Origin: Candidatus Flavonifractor intestinipullorum
GTDB lineage: Bacteria; Bacillota; Clostridia; Oscillospirales; Oscillospiraceae
Assembly: GCA_019118925.1 (NCBI GenBank)
Contig: DWYC01000049.1
Location: forward strand, 1-64,000
Direction of reading: 5' to 3'
DNA: 64,000 nt
This document shows positions 15,877 through 25,001 of the stretch, in pieces. A program made the position numbers and the translations under genes. Within the stretch, counting starts at the first letter, position 1, and every line of letters begins with the position of its first letter. Below the pieces are notes generated by a model. That model was not told where the DNA came from. It ran no database searches and worked only from the letters and a program-made list of their open reading frames with translations.

Positions 15877-16632
15877 ATGCAGTTTATGCCCATCTTCAAA
15901 GCAAAAGAGAAGAACCGCCCCCGGGTGGACTTTGCCCATCTGCCCCGGCACGTGGCCATCATTATGGACGGAAACGGCCGCTGGGCCAAACGGCGGGGCC
16001 TGCCCCGGACGGCGGGTCACGCCGCCGGGGCGGAGACGTTCCGCACCATCGCCACCTACTGTAAGGACATCGGCCTGGAGTATCTGACGGTCTACGCCTT
16101 CTCCACGGAGAACTGGAAACGGCCGGCGGAAGAGGTCTCCGCCATCATGGGCCTTTTGAAGCAGTACCTGCTGGAGGCCATCGGGAAAATGGAGAAGGAC
16201 CGGGTCAAGATGAAATTTTTGGGAGACCTGGCCCCCCTGACGGAGGAGCTGCGGGCGCTGTGCCGGCGCACGGAGGAGATCTCCACCCATTATGAGGGGT
16301 GCCAGGTCAATATCTGCCTGAACTACGGCGGCCGGGACGAACTTGTCCGGGCCGTCCGGGCTCTGGCGGCCGAGTGCGCCGCGGGGACGCGGCAGGCGGC
16401 CTCCATCACCGAGGCGGATGTGGCGGCGCACCTCTATTCGGCGGGCATCCCCGACCCGGATCTGGTGATCCGGCCCAGCGGAGAGCTGCGGCTGTCCAAT
16501 TTCCTGCCCTGGCAGTCGGCCTACGCCGAATTTTATTTTACCGATACGCTCTGGCCCGACTTTACCCGGGAGGAGCTGGACCGGGCGCTGGCGGACTACC
16601 AGTCCCGGTCCCGCCGGTTCGGAGGTGTATGA
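15877..16632 (+). CDS. uppS: Undecaprenyl diphosphate synthase (isoprenyl transferase)
   Basis: Cis-prenyltransferase making the C55 lipid carrier for peptidoglycan. Signatures: HVAIIMDGNGRWAKRRGLPR with the catalytic Asp, the GHAAGAETFRTI stretch, YLTVYAFSTENWKRP, and the C-terminal DPDLVIRPSGELRLSNFLPW plus SAYAEFYFTDTLWPDF. Two starts are possible: ATG 15877, with AGGA five bases upstream, and ATG 15886, with AGGG nine bases upstream; the upstream frame from 15832 lacks a ribosome site. The stop overlaps the cdsA start region. Confidence 0.95.
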   Translation: MQFMPIFKAKEKNRPRVDFAHLPRHVAIIMDGNGRWAKRRGLPRTAGHAAGAETFRTIATYCKDIGLEYLTVYAFSTENWKRPAEEVSAIMGLLKQYLLEAIGKMEKDRVKMKFLGDLAPLTEELRALCRRTEEISTHYEGCQVNICLNYGGRDELVRAVRALAAECAAGTRQAASITEADVAAHLYSAGIPDPDLVIRPSGELRLSNFLPWQSAYAEFYFTDTLWPDFTREELDRALADYQSRSRRFGGV

Positions 16633-17456
16633 TGGGAAAACGCATCTTGGTGGCGGTCGTCTTTGTGCCGGTGATTTTCCTGGTGCTCTACGGGGTGGCG
16701 CCCGCCTGGCCGGTGGCGCTGCCCATCGCCGTGGCGGGGCTGTCCATGCTGGCGGTCCACGAGGCGCTGTGGTCCACCGGCTTTGTCAAGCACGCCCGCA
16801 TCTCGGGCTACTCCATCCTTCTGGCGGGGTGCATCCCCTTCTGGGTGTACTTCGGCGGCCGGGAGGAGGCCGCGCTGGCGGGCCTGTTTGTCTATGTGGT
16901 GCTGCTCTTCTGCGAGGCCATCGCCAGCCGCCAGACGGTTACGCTGGAAAAAATGGGAGGCGCCTTCTTCTTTTCGGTGATGATCCCCTTTTTCCTCTCC
17001 TCCTTTGTGCGCATCCGGAGCATGGAGCACTGGGAGTACCTGATTCTGATGCCCTTTGTGGCGGCGTTCCTCAGCGATGCCTTCGCTCTGTTCGCCGGAA
17101 TGCTCTTTGGAAAGCACAAGCTGGCCCCCCATCTCTCCCCCAAAAAGACGGTGGAGGGGGCCGTGGGCGGCTTTTTGGGGGCGGTGGTCTCCATGCTGGT
17201 CTACGGCGCGGTGCTCCAGCTGGGCTTCGGCAAGACGGTGAGCTACCCCGTTCTGGCCCTGTACGGGGCGGTGGGAAGCGTGGTGTCCCAGCTGGGAGAC
17301 CTGTCCTTCTCCTATATCAAACGGGAGTACGGCATCAAGGATTACGGCAACATTCTTCCCGGGCACGGGGGCGTGCTGGACCGGTTCGACAGCGTGATCT
17401 TCTGCGCCCCGGCCATCGAGCTGCTGGTGCGCCACCTGCCGGCGGTTCTTTCCTAA
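16632..17456 (+). CDS. cdsA: Phosphatidate cytidylyltransferase (CDP-diacylglycerol synthase)
   Basis: Makes CDP-diacylglycerol from phosphatidate and CTP at the membrane, the branch point of phospholipid synthesis. About eight hydrophobic helices. The family signature near the C-terminus is present: SVVSQLGDLSFSYIKREYG, then KDYGNILPGHGGVLDRFDS. DAFALFAGMLFGKHKLAPHL and SPKKTVEGA also match. Starts ATG 16629 and 16632 are adjacent; 16632 is better spaced from GGAGG. It overlaps the uppS stop (TGATG). Confidence 0.95.
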   Translation: MGKRILVAVVFVPVIFLVLYGVAPAWPVALPIAVAGLSMLAVHEALWSTGFVKHARISGYSILLAGCIPFWVYFGGREEAALAGLFVYVVLLFCEAIASRQTVTLEKMGGAFFFSVMIPFFLSSFVRIRSMEHWEYLILMPFVAAFLSDAFALFAGMLFGKHKLAPHLSPKKTVEGAVGGFLGAVVSMLVYGAVLQLGFGKTVSYPVLALYGAVGSVVSQLGDLSFSYIKREYGIKDYGNILPGHGGVLDRFDSVIFCAPAIELLVRHLPAVLS

Positions 17457-17469
17457 AGGAGGGCGCAGT

Positions 17470-18612
17470 ATGACGCGGAGCGTTTCCATTTTGGGCTCCA
17501 CCGGGTCCATCGGCCGGCAGACGCTGGAGGTGGCCCGGGCCTGCGGCATTGCGGTCAAGGCCCTGACGGCCAACCGGGATACCGCCCGGCTGGAGGCCCA
17601 GTGCCGGGAATTTCAACCGGAGCTGGTGGTGCTGATGGACCGGGCGGCGGCGGCGGATTTGGCGGTGCGCCTGGCCGACACGGAGACCCGGGTGGCCGGG
17701 GGGATGGAGGGCCTCATTGAGGCGGCCACCCTCCTGAGCGCCGACACGGTGGTCACCGCCGTGGTGGGGAGCGTGGGCCTGCGGCCGACCCTGGCCGCCA
17801 TTCAGGCGGGCAAGCGCATCGCCCTGGCCAACAAAGAGACCCTGGTCTGTGCCGGAGAGCTGGTCATGGACGAGGCCCAGCGCTGGGGGGCGGAGGTCGT
17901 CCCGGTGGACTCGGAGCACTCGGCCATTTTCCAGAGCCTGCAGGGCTGCCGGGACCGGGGGGAGGTCAAGCGCCTCATCCTCACCGCCTCGGGTGGGCCC
18001 TTTTGGGGGAAGTCCCGGGCCGAGCTGGAGCGCGTCACCCCCGCCGACGCCCTGAAGCACCCCAACTGGTCCATGGGGGCCAAGGTGACCATCGACTCGG
18101 CCACCATGATGAACAAGGGGCTGGAGCTCATTGAGGCCATGCGGCTCTACCGCCTGCCGCCGGAAAAAATTCTGGTGGTGGTCCACCGGGAGAGCATACT
18201 CCACTCGGCGGTGGAATACGGTGATAACGCCGTCATCGCCCAGCTGGGGGCCCCCGACATGCGCCTGCCCATCGAGTATGCCCTCACCTGGCCGGAGCGG
18301 GGTCCGGCGGTGGCGAAGCCCCTGGACCTGTTCGCCTGTGGGAAGCTGACCTTCTTCCCGCCGGACGAGGAGAATTTCCCCTGTCTGACGCTGGCCCGCG
18401 GGGCGGCGGAGCGGGGAGGAACGGCCACGGCGGTGCTCAACGGCGCCAATGAGGCGGCGGTCGCCCGTTTTCTGGCGGGGGAGATCGGGTTTCTGGATAT
18501 CCCGCGCCAGGTGGAGCGGGCGCTCGGGCGGGTCCCGGCGGGTCCGGCGGACTCGCTGGAGGCCATCTTCGCCGCGGACGAGGCCGCCCGCGCCTGCGTC
18601 ATGGAAGGATAA
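17470..18612 (+). CDS. dxr: 1-deoxy-D-xylulose-5-phosphate reductoisomerase
   Basis: Second step of the non-mevalonate (MEP) isoprenoid pathway: DXP to MEP with NADPH. The N-terminus has the dinucleotide-binding loop ILGSTGSIGRQTLEV. The substrate and metal site is seen in VPVDSEHSAIFQ, TASGGPFWGKSR and HPNWSMGAKVTIDSATMMNK; NGANEAAV is in the C-terminal part. 380 residues is normal. AAAGGAGG lies seven to eight bases before ATG. Its presence with ispG in the same operon shows that this organism uses the MEP route and feeds uppS. Confidence 0.97.
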   Translation: MTRSVSILGSTGSIGRQTLEVARACGIAVKALTANRDTARLEAQCREFQPELVVLMDRAAAADLAVRLADTETRVAGGMEGLIEAATLLSADTVVTAVVGSVGLRPTLAAIQAGKRIALANKETLVCAGELVMDEAQRWGAEVVPVDSEHSAIFQSLQGCRDRGEVKRLILTASGGPFWGKSRAELERVTPADALKHPNWSMGAKVTIDSATMMNKGLELIEAMRLYRLPPEKILVVVHRESILHSAVEYGDNAVIAQLGAPDMRLPIEYALTWPERGPAVAKPLDLFACGKLTFFPPDEENFPCLTLARGAAERGGTATAVLNGANEAAVARFLAGEIGFLDIPRQVERALGRVPAGPADSLEAIFAADEAARACVMEG

Positions 18613-18678
18613 CGGCCTGGGGCGGCGCGGCAGTGCGCCGCCCCGCAATTTTGCAATCGTTCTTACCTGGAGGTATGC

Positions 18679-19743
18679 ATGCTCTATATCATCATTGCCA
18701 TCCTGATGTTCGGCGTTCTCATCGCCGTTCACGAGTTCGGCCACTTTATCACCGCCAAGCTGCTGGGGGTGCGGGTCAATGAGTTCTCCATCGGCATGGG
18801 CCCCAAGCTCTGGGGCCGGCAGAAGGGGGAGACGGCCTACTCCCTGCGCCTGCTGCCCATCGGGGGCTACTGCGCCCTGGAGGGGGAGGAGGAGGACACC
18901 GGAGACCCCCGGGCGTTCCAGAATAAGAGCGCCTGGCGAAAGGCAATCATCCTGCTGGCCGGTTCCTTCATGAACCTGCTCACCGGTCTGGTGATTATTC
19001 TGCTCCTCTCCATCCCGGCCGTGAGCTACAACCTGCCGGTGGTGGGCGGATTTTTGGAGGGGTACGGCGTGGAGGACTGCGGCCTCCAGGCGGGGGACCG
19101 CTTCCTCTCGGTGGACGGCCACGGCGTTTGGACCTACAGCGACGCCAAATTCCTGCTGGACCGGGCGGGAGATACGGTGGACCTGGTGGTGGAGCGCGAC
19201 GGGGAGCGGGTGGTCCTGGAGGACCTGTACCTGCCCTTCCAGCAAAAAGAGAGCGAAGAGGGCGTCACCTGGAAGCGGGGCCTCCTCCTGGGGGCGGAGA
19301 CCATCCCCGCCACCCTGGGCACCCGGGTGGTCATGAGCCTCTATGAGGGGGCGGATATGGTGCGCATGGTCTGGTTCAGCCTGGGGGATCTGGTCCGGGG
19401 AGCGGTGGGCTTCCAGGATCTTTCCGGCCCCATCGGCATTGTGGGCACGGTGGGAGAGCTGGGCACCTCCACCGCCAGCACCGCCGGCACCGGCGCGGCA
19501 CTGTGGAGCGTCTTTTATCTGATGGCCTTCATTGCCGTCAATCTGGCGGTGATGAATCTGCTGCCCATTCCGGCGCTGGACGGCGGACGGATCTTCTTCC
19601 TGATTTTAGGCGTGATGTTCCGCCGCATTACCCGCCGGGAACTGGACCCCAAGTACGAAAACGCGGTGAATACCGTCTGCTTTATCGGCCTGCTGGGTCT
19701 GATGGCCGCCGTGGCGGTCAACGACGTGATCCGGCTGATATAA
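18679..19743 (+). CDS. rseP: Site-2 intramembrane metalloprotease RseP
   Basis: Cleaves membrane-bound anti-sigma factors or signal-peptide remnants within the membrane. The zinc motif HEFGH is in the first helix (LIAVHEFGHFITAKLLGVRV). A PDZ domain follows at about residues 125-190 (LQAGDRFLSVDGHGVWTYS), and the second active-site motif appears as NLLPIPALDGGRIFFL. 354 residues, typical of Firmicutes. The 66 bases before it contain no promoter that I can see, so it is probably cotranscribed from dxr; it ends 21 bases before ispG. Confidence 0.95.
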   Translation: MLYIIIAILMFGVLIAVHEFGHFITAKLLGVRVNEFSIGMGPKLWGRQKGETAYSLRLLPIGGYCALEGEEEDTGDPRAFQNKSAWRKAIILLAGSFMNLLTGLVIILLLSIPAVSYNLPVVGGFLEGYGVEDCGLQAGDRFLSVDGHGVWTYSDAKFLLDRAGDTVDLVVERDGERVVLEDLYLPFQQKESEEGVTWKRGLLLGAETIPATLGTRVVMSLYEGADMVRMVWFSLGDLVRGAVGFQDLSGPIGIVGTVGELGTSTASTAGTGAALWSVFYLMAFIAVNLAVMNLLPIPALDGGRIFFLILGVMFRRITRRELDPKYENAVNTVCFIGLLGLMAAVAVNDVIRLI

Positions 19744-19764
19744 CGAGAAAGGGGAGCGGAGGCA

Positions 19765-20802
19765 ATGACCCGACCGATTCAGGTGGGAAATATAACCGTG
19801 GGCGGAGGCGCTCCGGTGAGCATCCAGTCCATGACCAATACCCGTACCGACGACGTGGCGGCCACGGTGGAACAGATCCTCCGGCTGGAGGAGGCCGGGT
19901 GCCAGATCATCCGCTGTGCGGTTCCCGATTTGGCCGCGGCCCGGGCGGTGGGGGCCATTAAAGAGCGCATCCACATTCCGCTGGTGGTGGATATCCACTT
20001 CGACTACCGTCTGGCGCTGGAGGCCGCGGCGGCGGGGGCGGACGCGGTGCGCATCAATCCGGGGAACATCGGCGGGCCGGAGCGGGTGAAGGCGGTGGCC
20101 CAGGCCTGCCGGGGGCGGAATATCCCCATCCGGGTGGGGGTGAACGGCGGCTCGCTGGAAAAGGAGCTTTTAGCCAAATACGGCGGGCCCACGCCGGAGG
20201 CCCTGGTGGAGTCGGCCTTCGGACACATCCGGCTCCTCAACCGCTGGGACTTTGACGACATCTGCGTCTCCCTCAAGACCTCCAGCGTGCCGGGGACCAT
20301 TGCGGCCTACCGCCTCATGGCGGAGAGGAGCGACTACCCCCTCCATGTGGGCCTCACTGAGGCGGGTACGCCCCGGATGGGCCTTTTGAAATCGGCGGTG
20401 GGCATCGGGGGCCTGCTGGCCCTGGGCATTGGGGACACCATCCGGGTCTCCCTCTCGGCCGACCCGGTGGAGGAGGTCTACGCCGCCCGGGACATCCTCA
20501 GGGCCGCCGGACTGCGCCGGGACGGGCCGGAGCTCATCGCCTGTCCCACCTGCGGGCGGACGAAAATCGACCTCATCGGCCTGGCCAACCAGGTGGAGGA
20601 GCGCCTCAAAGGGGTTGAAAAGCCCATTACCGTGGCCGTCATGGGCTGCGTGGTCAACGGCCCCGGGGAGGCCCGGGAGGCCGACGTGGGCATCGCCGGC
20701 GGCGACGGAGAGGGCCTGCTCTTCCGCCGGGGGGAGATTGTAAAAAAGGTGCCCCAGGAGGCGCTGGTGGACGAGCTGTTCCGGCTCATCGAGGCCCTTT
20801 GA
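19765..20802 (+). CDS. ispG: 4-hydroxy-3-methylbut-2-enyl diphosphate synthase (flavodoxin)
   Basis: Penultimate step of the MEP pathway, an [4Fe-4S] enzyme. The start [20 protein letters not shown] and [14 protein letters not shown] are diagnostic. Cluster ligands are in [20 protein letters not shown] and [29 protein letters not shown] and [13 protein letters not shown] also match. 345 residues, the short bacterial form without the plant insert. AAAGGGGAG precedes the ATG. Position between rseP and polC is common in Clostridia. Confidence 0.97.
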   Translation: MTRPIQVGNITVGGGAPVSIQSMTNTRTDDVAATVEQILRLEEAGCQIIRCAVPDLAAARAVGAIKERIHIPLVVDIHFDYRLALEAAAAGADAVRINPGNIGGPERVKAVAQACRGRNIPIRVGVNGGSLEKELLAKYGGPTPEALVESAFGHIRLLNRWDFDDICVSLKTSSVPGTIAAYRLMAERSDYPLHVGLTEAGTPRMGLLKSAVGIGGLLALGIGDTIRVSLSADPVEEVYAARDILRAAGLRRDGPELIACPTCGRTKIDLIGLANQVEERLKGVEKPITVAVMGCVVNGPGEAREADVGIAGGDGEGLLFRRGEIVKKVPQEALVDELFRLIEAL

Positions 20803-20826
20803 TTCTTGCGTTAGGAGCGTGTAGGC

Positions 20827-23800
20827 ATGGACGAACCCTGCAAAATCCCCTTTTTCGACCTCTTCGGACTCTTGGAGGAGGGGGAAGATCCCCTCTGGAC
20901 CCAGGCCCGGGACTGGCGGGTGGCCGGGGCGGTCATCGACCGGGCCCGGCGCCGGGTGGAGGCCCGGATTGAGGGGGCGCCCGGCGGGGAGGCCCTCCGC
21001 CGGGCGGAAGAGGCCATCGCCCGGTGCTATGGGCTCTCAGGGGTGGTCCTGGAGGCCTCCCCGGTCCAGCCCGCGCCGGAGCCCTCCTCTGAGGAGCGCT
21101 CCACGCCGCCCGCGCCGGTTCCGCCGGCCCTGGACGCCGGGGCGGAGGCGGCCTTCGCCCGCACGGAGGCCATCCGGCGGGAGGCCCTCTCCCGGCTCAA
21201 GGCGGCGCCCCGGCCAAAGTCCGGAAAGCCCGCCGAAAAAAAGGGCAAACTGATCTACGGGAAACGGGAGATCAAACCCGGTCCCGCCGTCCCCATGGAC
21301 ACGCTGGAGCTGGACATGGGCACGGTGACGGTGGAGGGCGACGTGTTCGCCGTGGACCACCGGGAGCTCAAGAAGCGGGGGGCCTGGGTGGTCTCCTTCG
21401 ACATGACCGACTACCGGGGTTCGGTGCGGGTGAGCAAGTTCTTCCCCGGCGAGGAGGGCAAGCCCATCGTAGACGGGGTAAAAAAGGGCCAGCACCTGCG
21501 CATCCAGGGCCGGCTGAACGTGGACCGCTTCACGGGCGACATGGTGCTGGAGCCCTACGCCATTCAGGAGGGGAGCAAAGCCCTCCGGATGGACAACGCC
21601 CCCGAGAAGCGGGTGGAACTCCATCTGCATACCACGCTCTCGGCCATGGACGCCCTGACCCAGGTGGGCCCCAAGCTGGGGAGCGACAAGAACGTGGTCA
21701 AGCGGGCCGAATCCTGGGGCCACCGGGCCATCGCCATCACCGACCACGGCGTGGCGCAGGCGTTTCCGGAGGCGTGGCACTCGGCCAAGCACATCAAGAT
21801 CCTCTATGGAGTGGAGGCCTACTATCTCAACGACGTGGACGACCGGGTGGTGGTCCACGGGGACGCGGAGCAGGATTTTCACGGGGAGATCGTCTGCTTC
21901 GACATTGAGACCACCGGCCTGGACAAGCGCCGGGACCGCATCACCGAGATCGGCGCGGTGGTCCTCCGGGACGGGCAGGTGTGTGAGACCTTCAACACCT
22001 TTGCCGACCCGGAGCGGCCGCTGGACCGGAACATCGTGGAGCTGACCGGCATCACCGACCAGATGCTCCAGGGCGCCCCCAGCCAGGCCGAGGCCATCCG
22101 GGCGTTCCTGGACTTCGCCGCCGGCCGGCCCCTGGCCGCCCACAACGCCGAGTTCGACATGGGCTTTATCGCCGAGGGCTGCCGGCGGATGGGCGTTCCC
22201 TTCGAGAACACCTCTCTGGACAGCCTCATCCTGGCCCAGAACCTGCTGCCCCAGCTCAACAAGCACAAGCTGGACGTGGTGGCCGAACACCTCAACCTCC
22301 CGGCCTTCAACCACCACCGGGCCAGCGACGACGCGGCCACAGTGGCCTATATGCTGGTGCCCTTCTTCCAGATGCTGGAGGACCAGGGGGTCCACAGCCT
22401 CCAGGCCATCAATCCCGCCATGACGCGCCTGCGCCGGGCCGGGCGGGCCAAGCGCCAGCCCAAACACCTGATCGTTCTGGCCAAAAACCAGCTGGGCCTG
22501 CGCAATCTCTACCAGCTCATCTCCAAAGCCCACCTGGACCACTTTAAGCGCTACCCCATCATGCCCAAGAGCCTGATTGAAGCCCACCGGGAGGGGCTCA
22601 TTCTGGGCTCCGCCTGCGAGGCGGGCGAGCTCTACGACGCGGTGGTGAAGGGAAAGGAGTTCAGCGAACTCAAGCGCATCGCCGCCTGGTACGATTTTCT
22701 GGAGATCCAGCCGGTGTGCAACAACGCCTTCATGCTCCGCCGGGGGATGGTCCGCAGCGAGGAGGACATCCGCAACTTCAACCGCACCATTGTGGAGCTG
22801 GGCAAGGACCTGGACAAGCCCGTCTGCGCCACGGGGGACGTGCATTTTCTGGACCCGGAGGACGAGGTCTACCGGTATATCCTCCTGGACACCAAGGGCT
22901 TTGACGACGCCGACGCCCCGCTGCCCATCTACTTCAAGACCACCGAGGAGATGCTCCAGGAGTTCTCCTACCTGGGGGAGGAGGAGGCCTACAACGTGGT
23001 GGTGCGCAACACCAACCTGGTGGCCGACTGGTGCGAGGACGTGGTCCCCCTGCCCCAGGGGCTCTTCCCGCCCTCTCTGGAGGACTCGGAGGGGGAGCTC
23101 AAGCGCCTGGTCTGGGGCAAGGCCCGGGACCTCTATGGGGAGGAGCCGCCGCAGATTGTGGTGGACCGCATCAACGTGGAGCTGGACGCCATCCTGGGCC
23201 GGCACTACGACGTGATCTACATGTCCGCCCAGAAGCTGGTGCAGGACTCTCTGGACCACGGCTATCTGGTGGGCTCCCGGGGAAGCGTGGGCTCCTCGCT
23301 GGTGGCCTTCATGTCGGGCATCACCGAGGTCAACTCCCTGCCCGCCCACTACCGCTGCCCCCAGTGCAAGCACTCCGACTTCGAGGCGGGGAAGGGCTAC
23401 GGCTGCGGGGCGGACATGCCCGACGGGGTGTGCCCGGTGTGCGGCGCGCCCTACGCCAAGGACGGCTTCAACATCCCCTTTGAGACCTTCCTGGGCTTCG
23501 GCGGCGATAAGGTCCCCGACATCGACCTGAATTTCTCCGGAGAGTACCAGGCCAGCGCCCACCGCCACACCTTTGAGCTCTTTGGCGAGAGTCACGTCTT
23601 TCGGGCGGGCACCATCGGCACGGTGGCGGAGAAAACCGCCTTCGGCTATGTGAAAAAGTACCTGGAAAAGCGGGAGATGCACGTCTCCCGGGCGGAGGAG
23701 AACCGCCTGGCCCAGGGCTGCACCGGCGTCAAGCGCACCACGGGGCAGCACCCCGGCGGCATGGTGGTCATCCCCCAGAACCGGGAGATTTACGACTTCT

Positions 23801-24954
23801 GCCCGGTGCAGCACCCGGCGGACGACCCCAATACCGACATTGTGACCACCCATTTTGAATACCACTCCATGGAGTCCAATATCCTCAAACTGGACATGCT
23901 GGGCCACGATGATCCCTCCATGATCCGCATGATGGAGGACCTGACGGGGGTGGACGCCAAGACCATCCCTCTGGACGACGGGGACACCATGAGCATCTTC
24001 ACCTCCTCCAGAGTGCTGGGCTTTGAGAACGACTCCATTCTGGGTCCCACCGGCGCGGTGGCCATCCCGGAGTTCGGCACCTCCTTTGTCCGGGGGATGC
24101 TGGTGGACACCCAGCCCCACCAGTTTGACATTCTGGTGCGGCTGTCGGGCTTCTCCCACGGCACCGACGTGTGGCTGGGCAACGCCCGGGACCTGGTGGT
24201 GGACCAGGGCATCCCCGTCGGGGAGGCCATCGGCTGCCGGGACGACATCATGCTCTTCCTCATCGCCTGCGGGATGCCGGAGAAGCGCTCCTTCAAGATC
24301 ATGGAGTCGGTGCGCAAGGGCCGGGGCCTGCCCGAGGGCGCCGAGGAGGAGATGAAGGCGGCCAAGGTCCCCGAGTGGTACATCGACTCCTGCAAGAAGA
24401 TCAAATACCTTTTCCCCAAGGCCCACGCGGTGGCCTATGTGATGATGGCCTTCCGCATCGCCTGGTTCAAGGTTCACAAGCCCCTGGCCTTCTACGCGGC
24501 CTACTTCTCCATTCGGGCCAAGGCCTTTGACGAGACGTGCATGTGCCGGGGGCAGGAGACCGCCCTGGCCAAGATGCGGGAGATTCAGGCCAAGGAGAAG
24601 GGGGCCACCGCCGTGGAGCAGGACATGCTCACCACGCTGGAGGTGGTCTATGAGTTCTACCTGCGGGGCTTTACCTTTGAGCCGGTGGACCTCTACCGCT
24701 CCCACGCCACCCACTTCCTGATGGATGAGGCCAAAGGGAGCCTGCTGCCCCCCTTCTCGTCCATTCCGGGTCTGGGGGAGACGGCGGCCTGGTCCATCGT
24801 GGAGCAGCGGGAGGGCAAGCGCTTCATCTCGGTGGAGGAGTTCTCCGCCGCCTGCCCCAAGGTATCCAAGACCCACATTGAGCAGCTCCGGGCCGCCGGA
24901 GCCCTGGACGGGATGCCCGACACCAGTCAGATCACTCTCTTCGACGGCTTTTAA
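20827..24954 (+). CDS. polC: DNA polymerase III alpha subunit, Gram-positive type PolC
   Basis: Replicative polymerase of low-GC Gram-positives, 1375 residues. Order: N-terminal domain; OB-fold (about 155-250, TVEGDVFAVDHRELKKRGAW); PHP domain (VELHLHTTLSAMDAL, AITDHGVAQAFPEAW) interrupted by a DnaQ-type 3'-5' exonuclease (FDIETTGLDKRRDRITEIGA, AHNAEFDMGFI); second half of PHP (VCATGDVHFLDPED); zinc finger (CPQCKHSDFEAGKGYGCGAD, then CPVCGAPYAKDG); palm with catalytic aspartates in VPDIDLNFSGEYQ; C-terminal helix-hairpin-helix ending ITLFDGF. Exonuclease acidic residues are intact, so proofreading is expected. AGGAG is eight to nine bases before the ATG. Slightly shorter than the Bacillus enzyme because of a short N-terminal domain. 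Confidence 0.97.
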   Translation: MDEPCKIPFFDLFGLLEEGEDPLWTQARDWRVAGAVIDRARRRVEARIEGAPGGEALRRAEEAIARCYGLSGVVLEASPVQPAPEPSSEERSTPPAPVPPALDAGAEAAFARTEAIRREALSRLKAAPRPKSGKPAEKKGKLIYGKREIKPGPAVPMDTLELDMGTVTVEGDVFAVDHRELKKRGAWVVSFDMTDYRGSVRVSKFFPGEEGKPIVDGVKKGQHLRIQGRLNVDRFTGDMVLEPYAIQEGSKALRMDNAPEKRVELHLHTTLSAMDALTQVGPKLGSDKNVVKRAESWGHRAIAITDHGVAQAFPEAWHSAKHIKILYGVEAYYLNDVDDRVVVHGDAEQDFHGEIVCFDIETTGLDKRRDRITEIGAVVLRDGQVCETFNTFADPERPLDRNIVELTGITDQMLQGAPSQAEAIRAFLDFAAGRPLAAHNAEFDMGFIAEGCRRMGVPFENTSLDSLILAQNLLPQLNKHKLDVVAEHLNLPAFNHHRASDDAATVAYMLVPFFQMLEDQGVHSLQAINPAMTRLRRAGRAKRQPKHLIVLAKNQLGLRNLYQLISKAHLDHFKRYPIMPKSLIEAHREGLILGSACEAGELYDAVVKGKEFSELKRIAAWYDFLEIQPVCNNAFMLRRGMVRSEEDIRNFNRTIVELGKDLDKPVCATGDVHFLDPEDEVYRYILLDTKGFDDADAPLPIYFKTTEEMLQEFSYLGEEEAYNVVVRNTNLVADWCEDVVPLPQGLFPPSLEDSEGELKRLVWGKARDLYGEEPPQIVVDRINVELDAILGRHYDVIYMSAQKLVQDSLDHGYLVGSRGSVGSSLVAFMSGITEVNSLPAHYRCPQCKHSDFEAGKGYGCGADMPDGVCPVCGAPYAKDGFNIPFETFLGFGGDKVPDIDLNFSGEYQASAHRHTFELFGESHVFRAGTIGTVAEKTAFGYVKKYLEKREMHVSRAEENRLAQGCTGVKRTTGQHPGGMVVIPQNREIYDFCPVQHPADDPNTDIVTTHFEYHSMESNILKLDMLGHDDPSMIRMMEDLTGVDAKTIPLDDGDTMSIFTSSRVLGFENDSILGPTGAVAIPEFGTSFVRGMLVDTQPHQFDILVRLSGFSHGTDVWLGNARDLVVDQGIPVGEAIGCRDDIMLFLIACGMPEKRSFKIMESVRKGRGLPEGAEEEMKAAKVPEWYIDSCKKIKYLFPKAHAVAYVMMAFRIAWFKVHKPLAFYAAYFSIRAKAFDETCMCRGQETALAKMREIQAKEKGATAVEQDMLTTLEVVYEFYLRGFTFEPVDLYRSHATHFLMDEAKGSLLPPFSSIPGLGETAAWSIVEQREGKRFISVEEFSAACPKVSKTHIEQLRAAGALDGMPDTSQITLFDGF

Positions 24955-25001
24955 GCCCGGCGGCCCCGGAACACCATAAAACGACCAGTTGGAGGCGCGT
25001 T

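Noticed and set aside
21037..24876. 1279-codon open frame opposite polC on the reverse strand
   Set aside because: Antisense shadow of a GC-rich gene; His/Gly/Leu/Val-rich composition without domains, no ribosome site; polC is certain.
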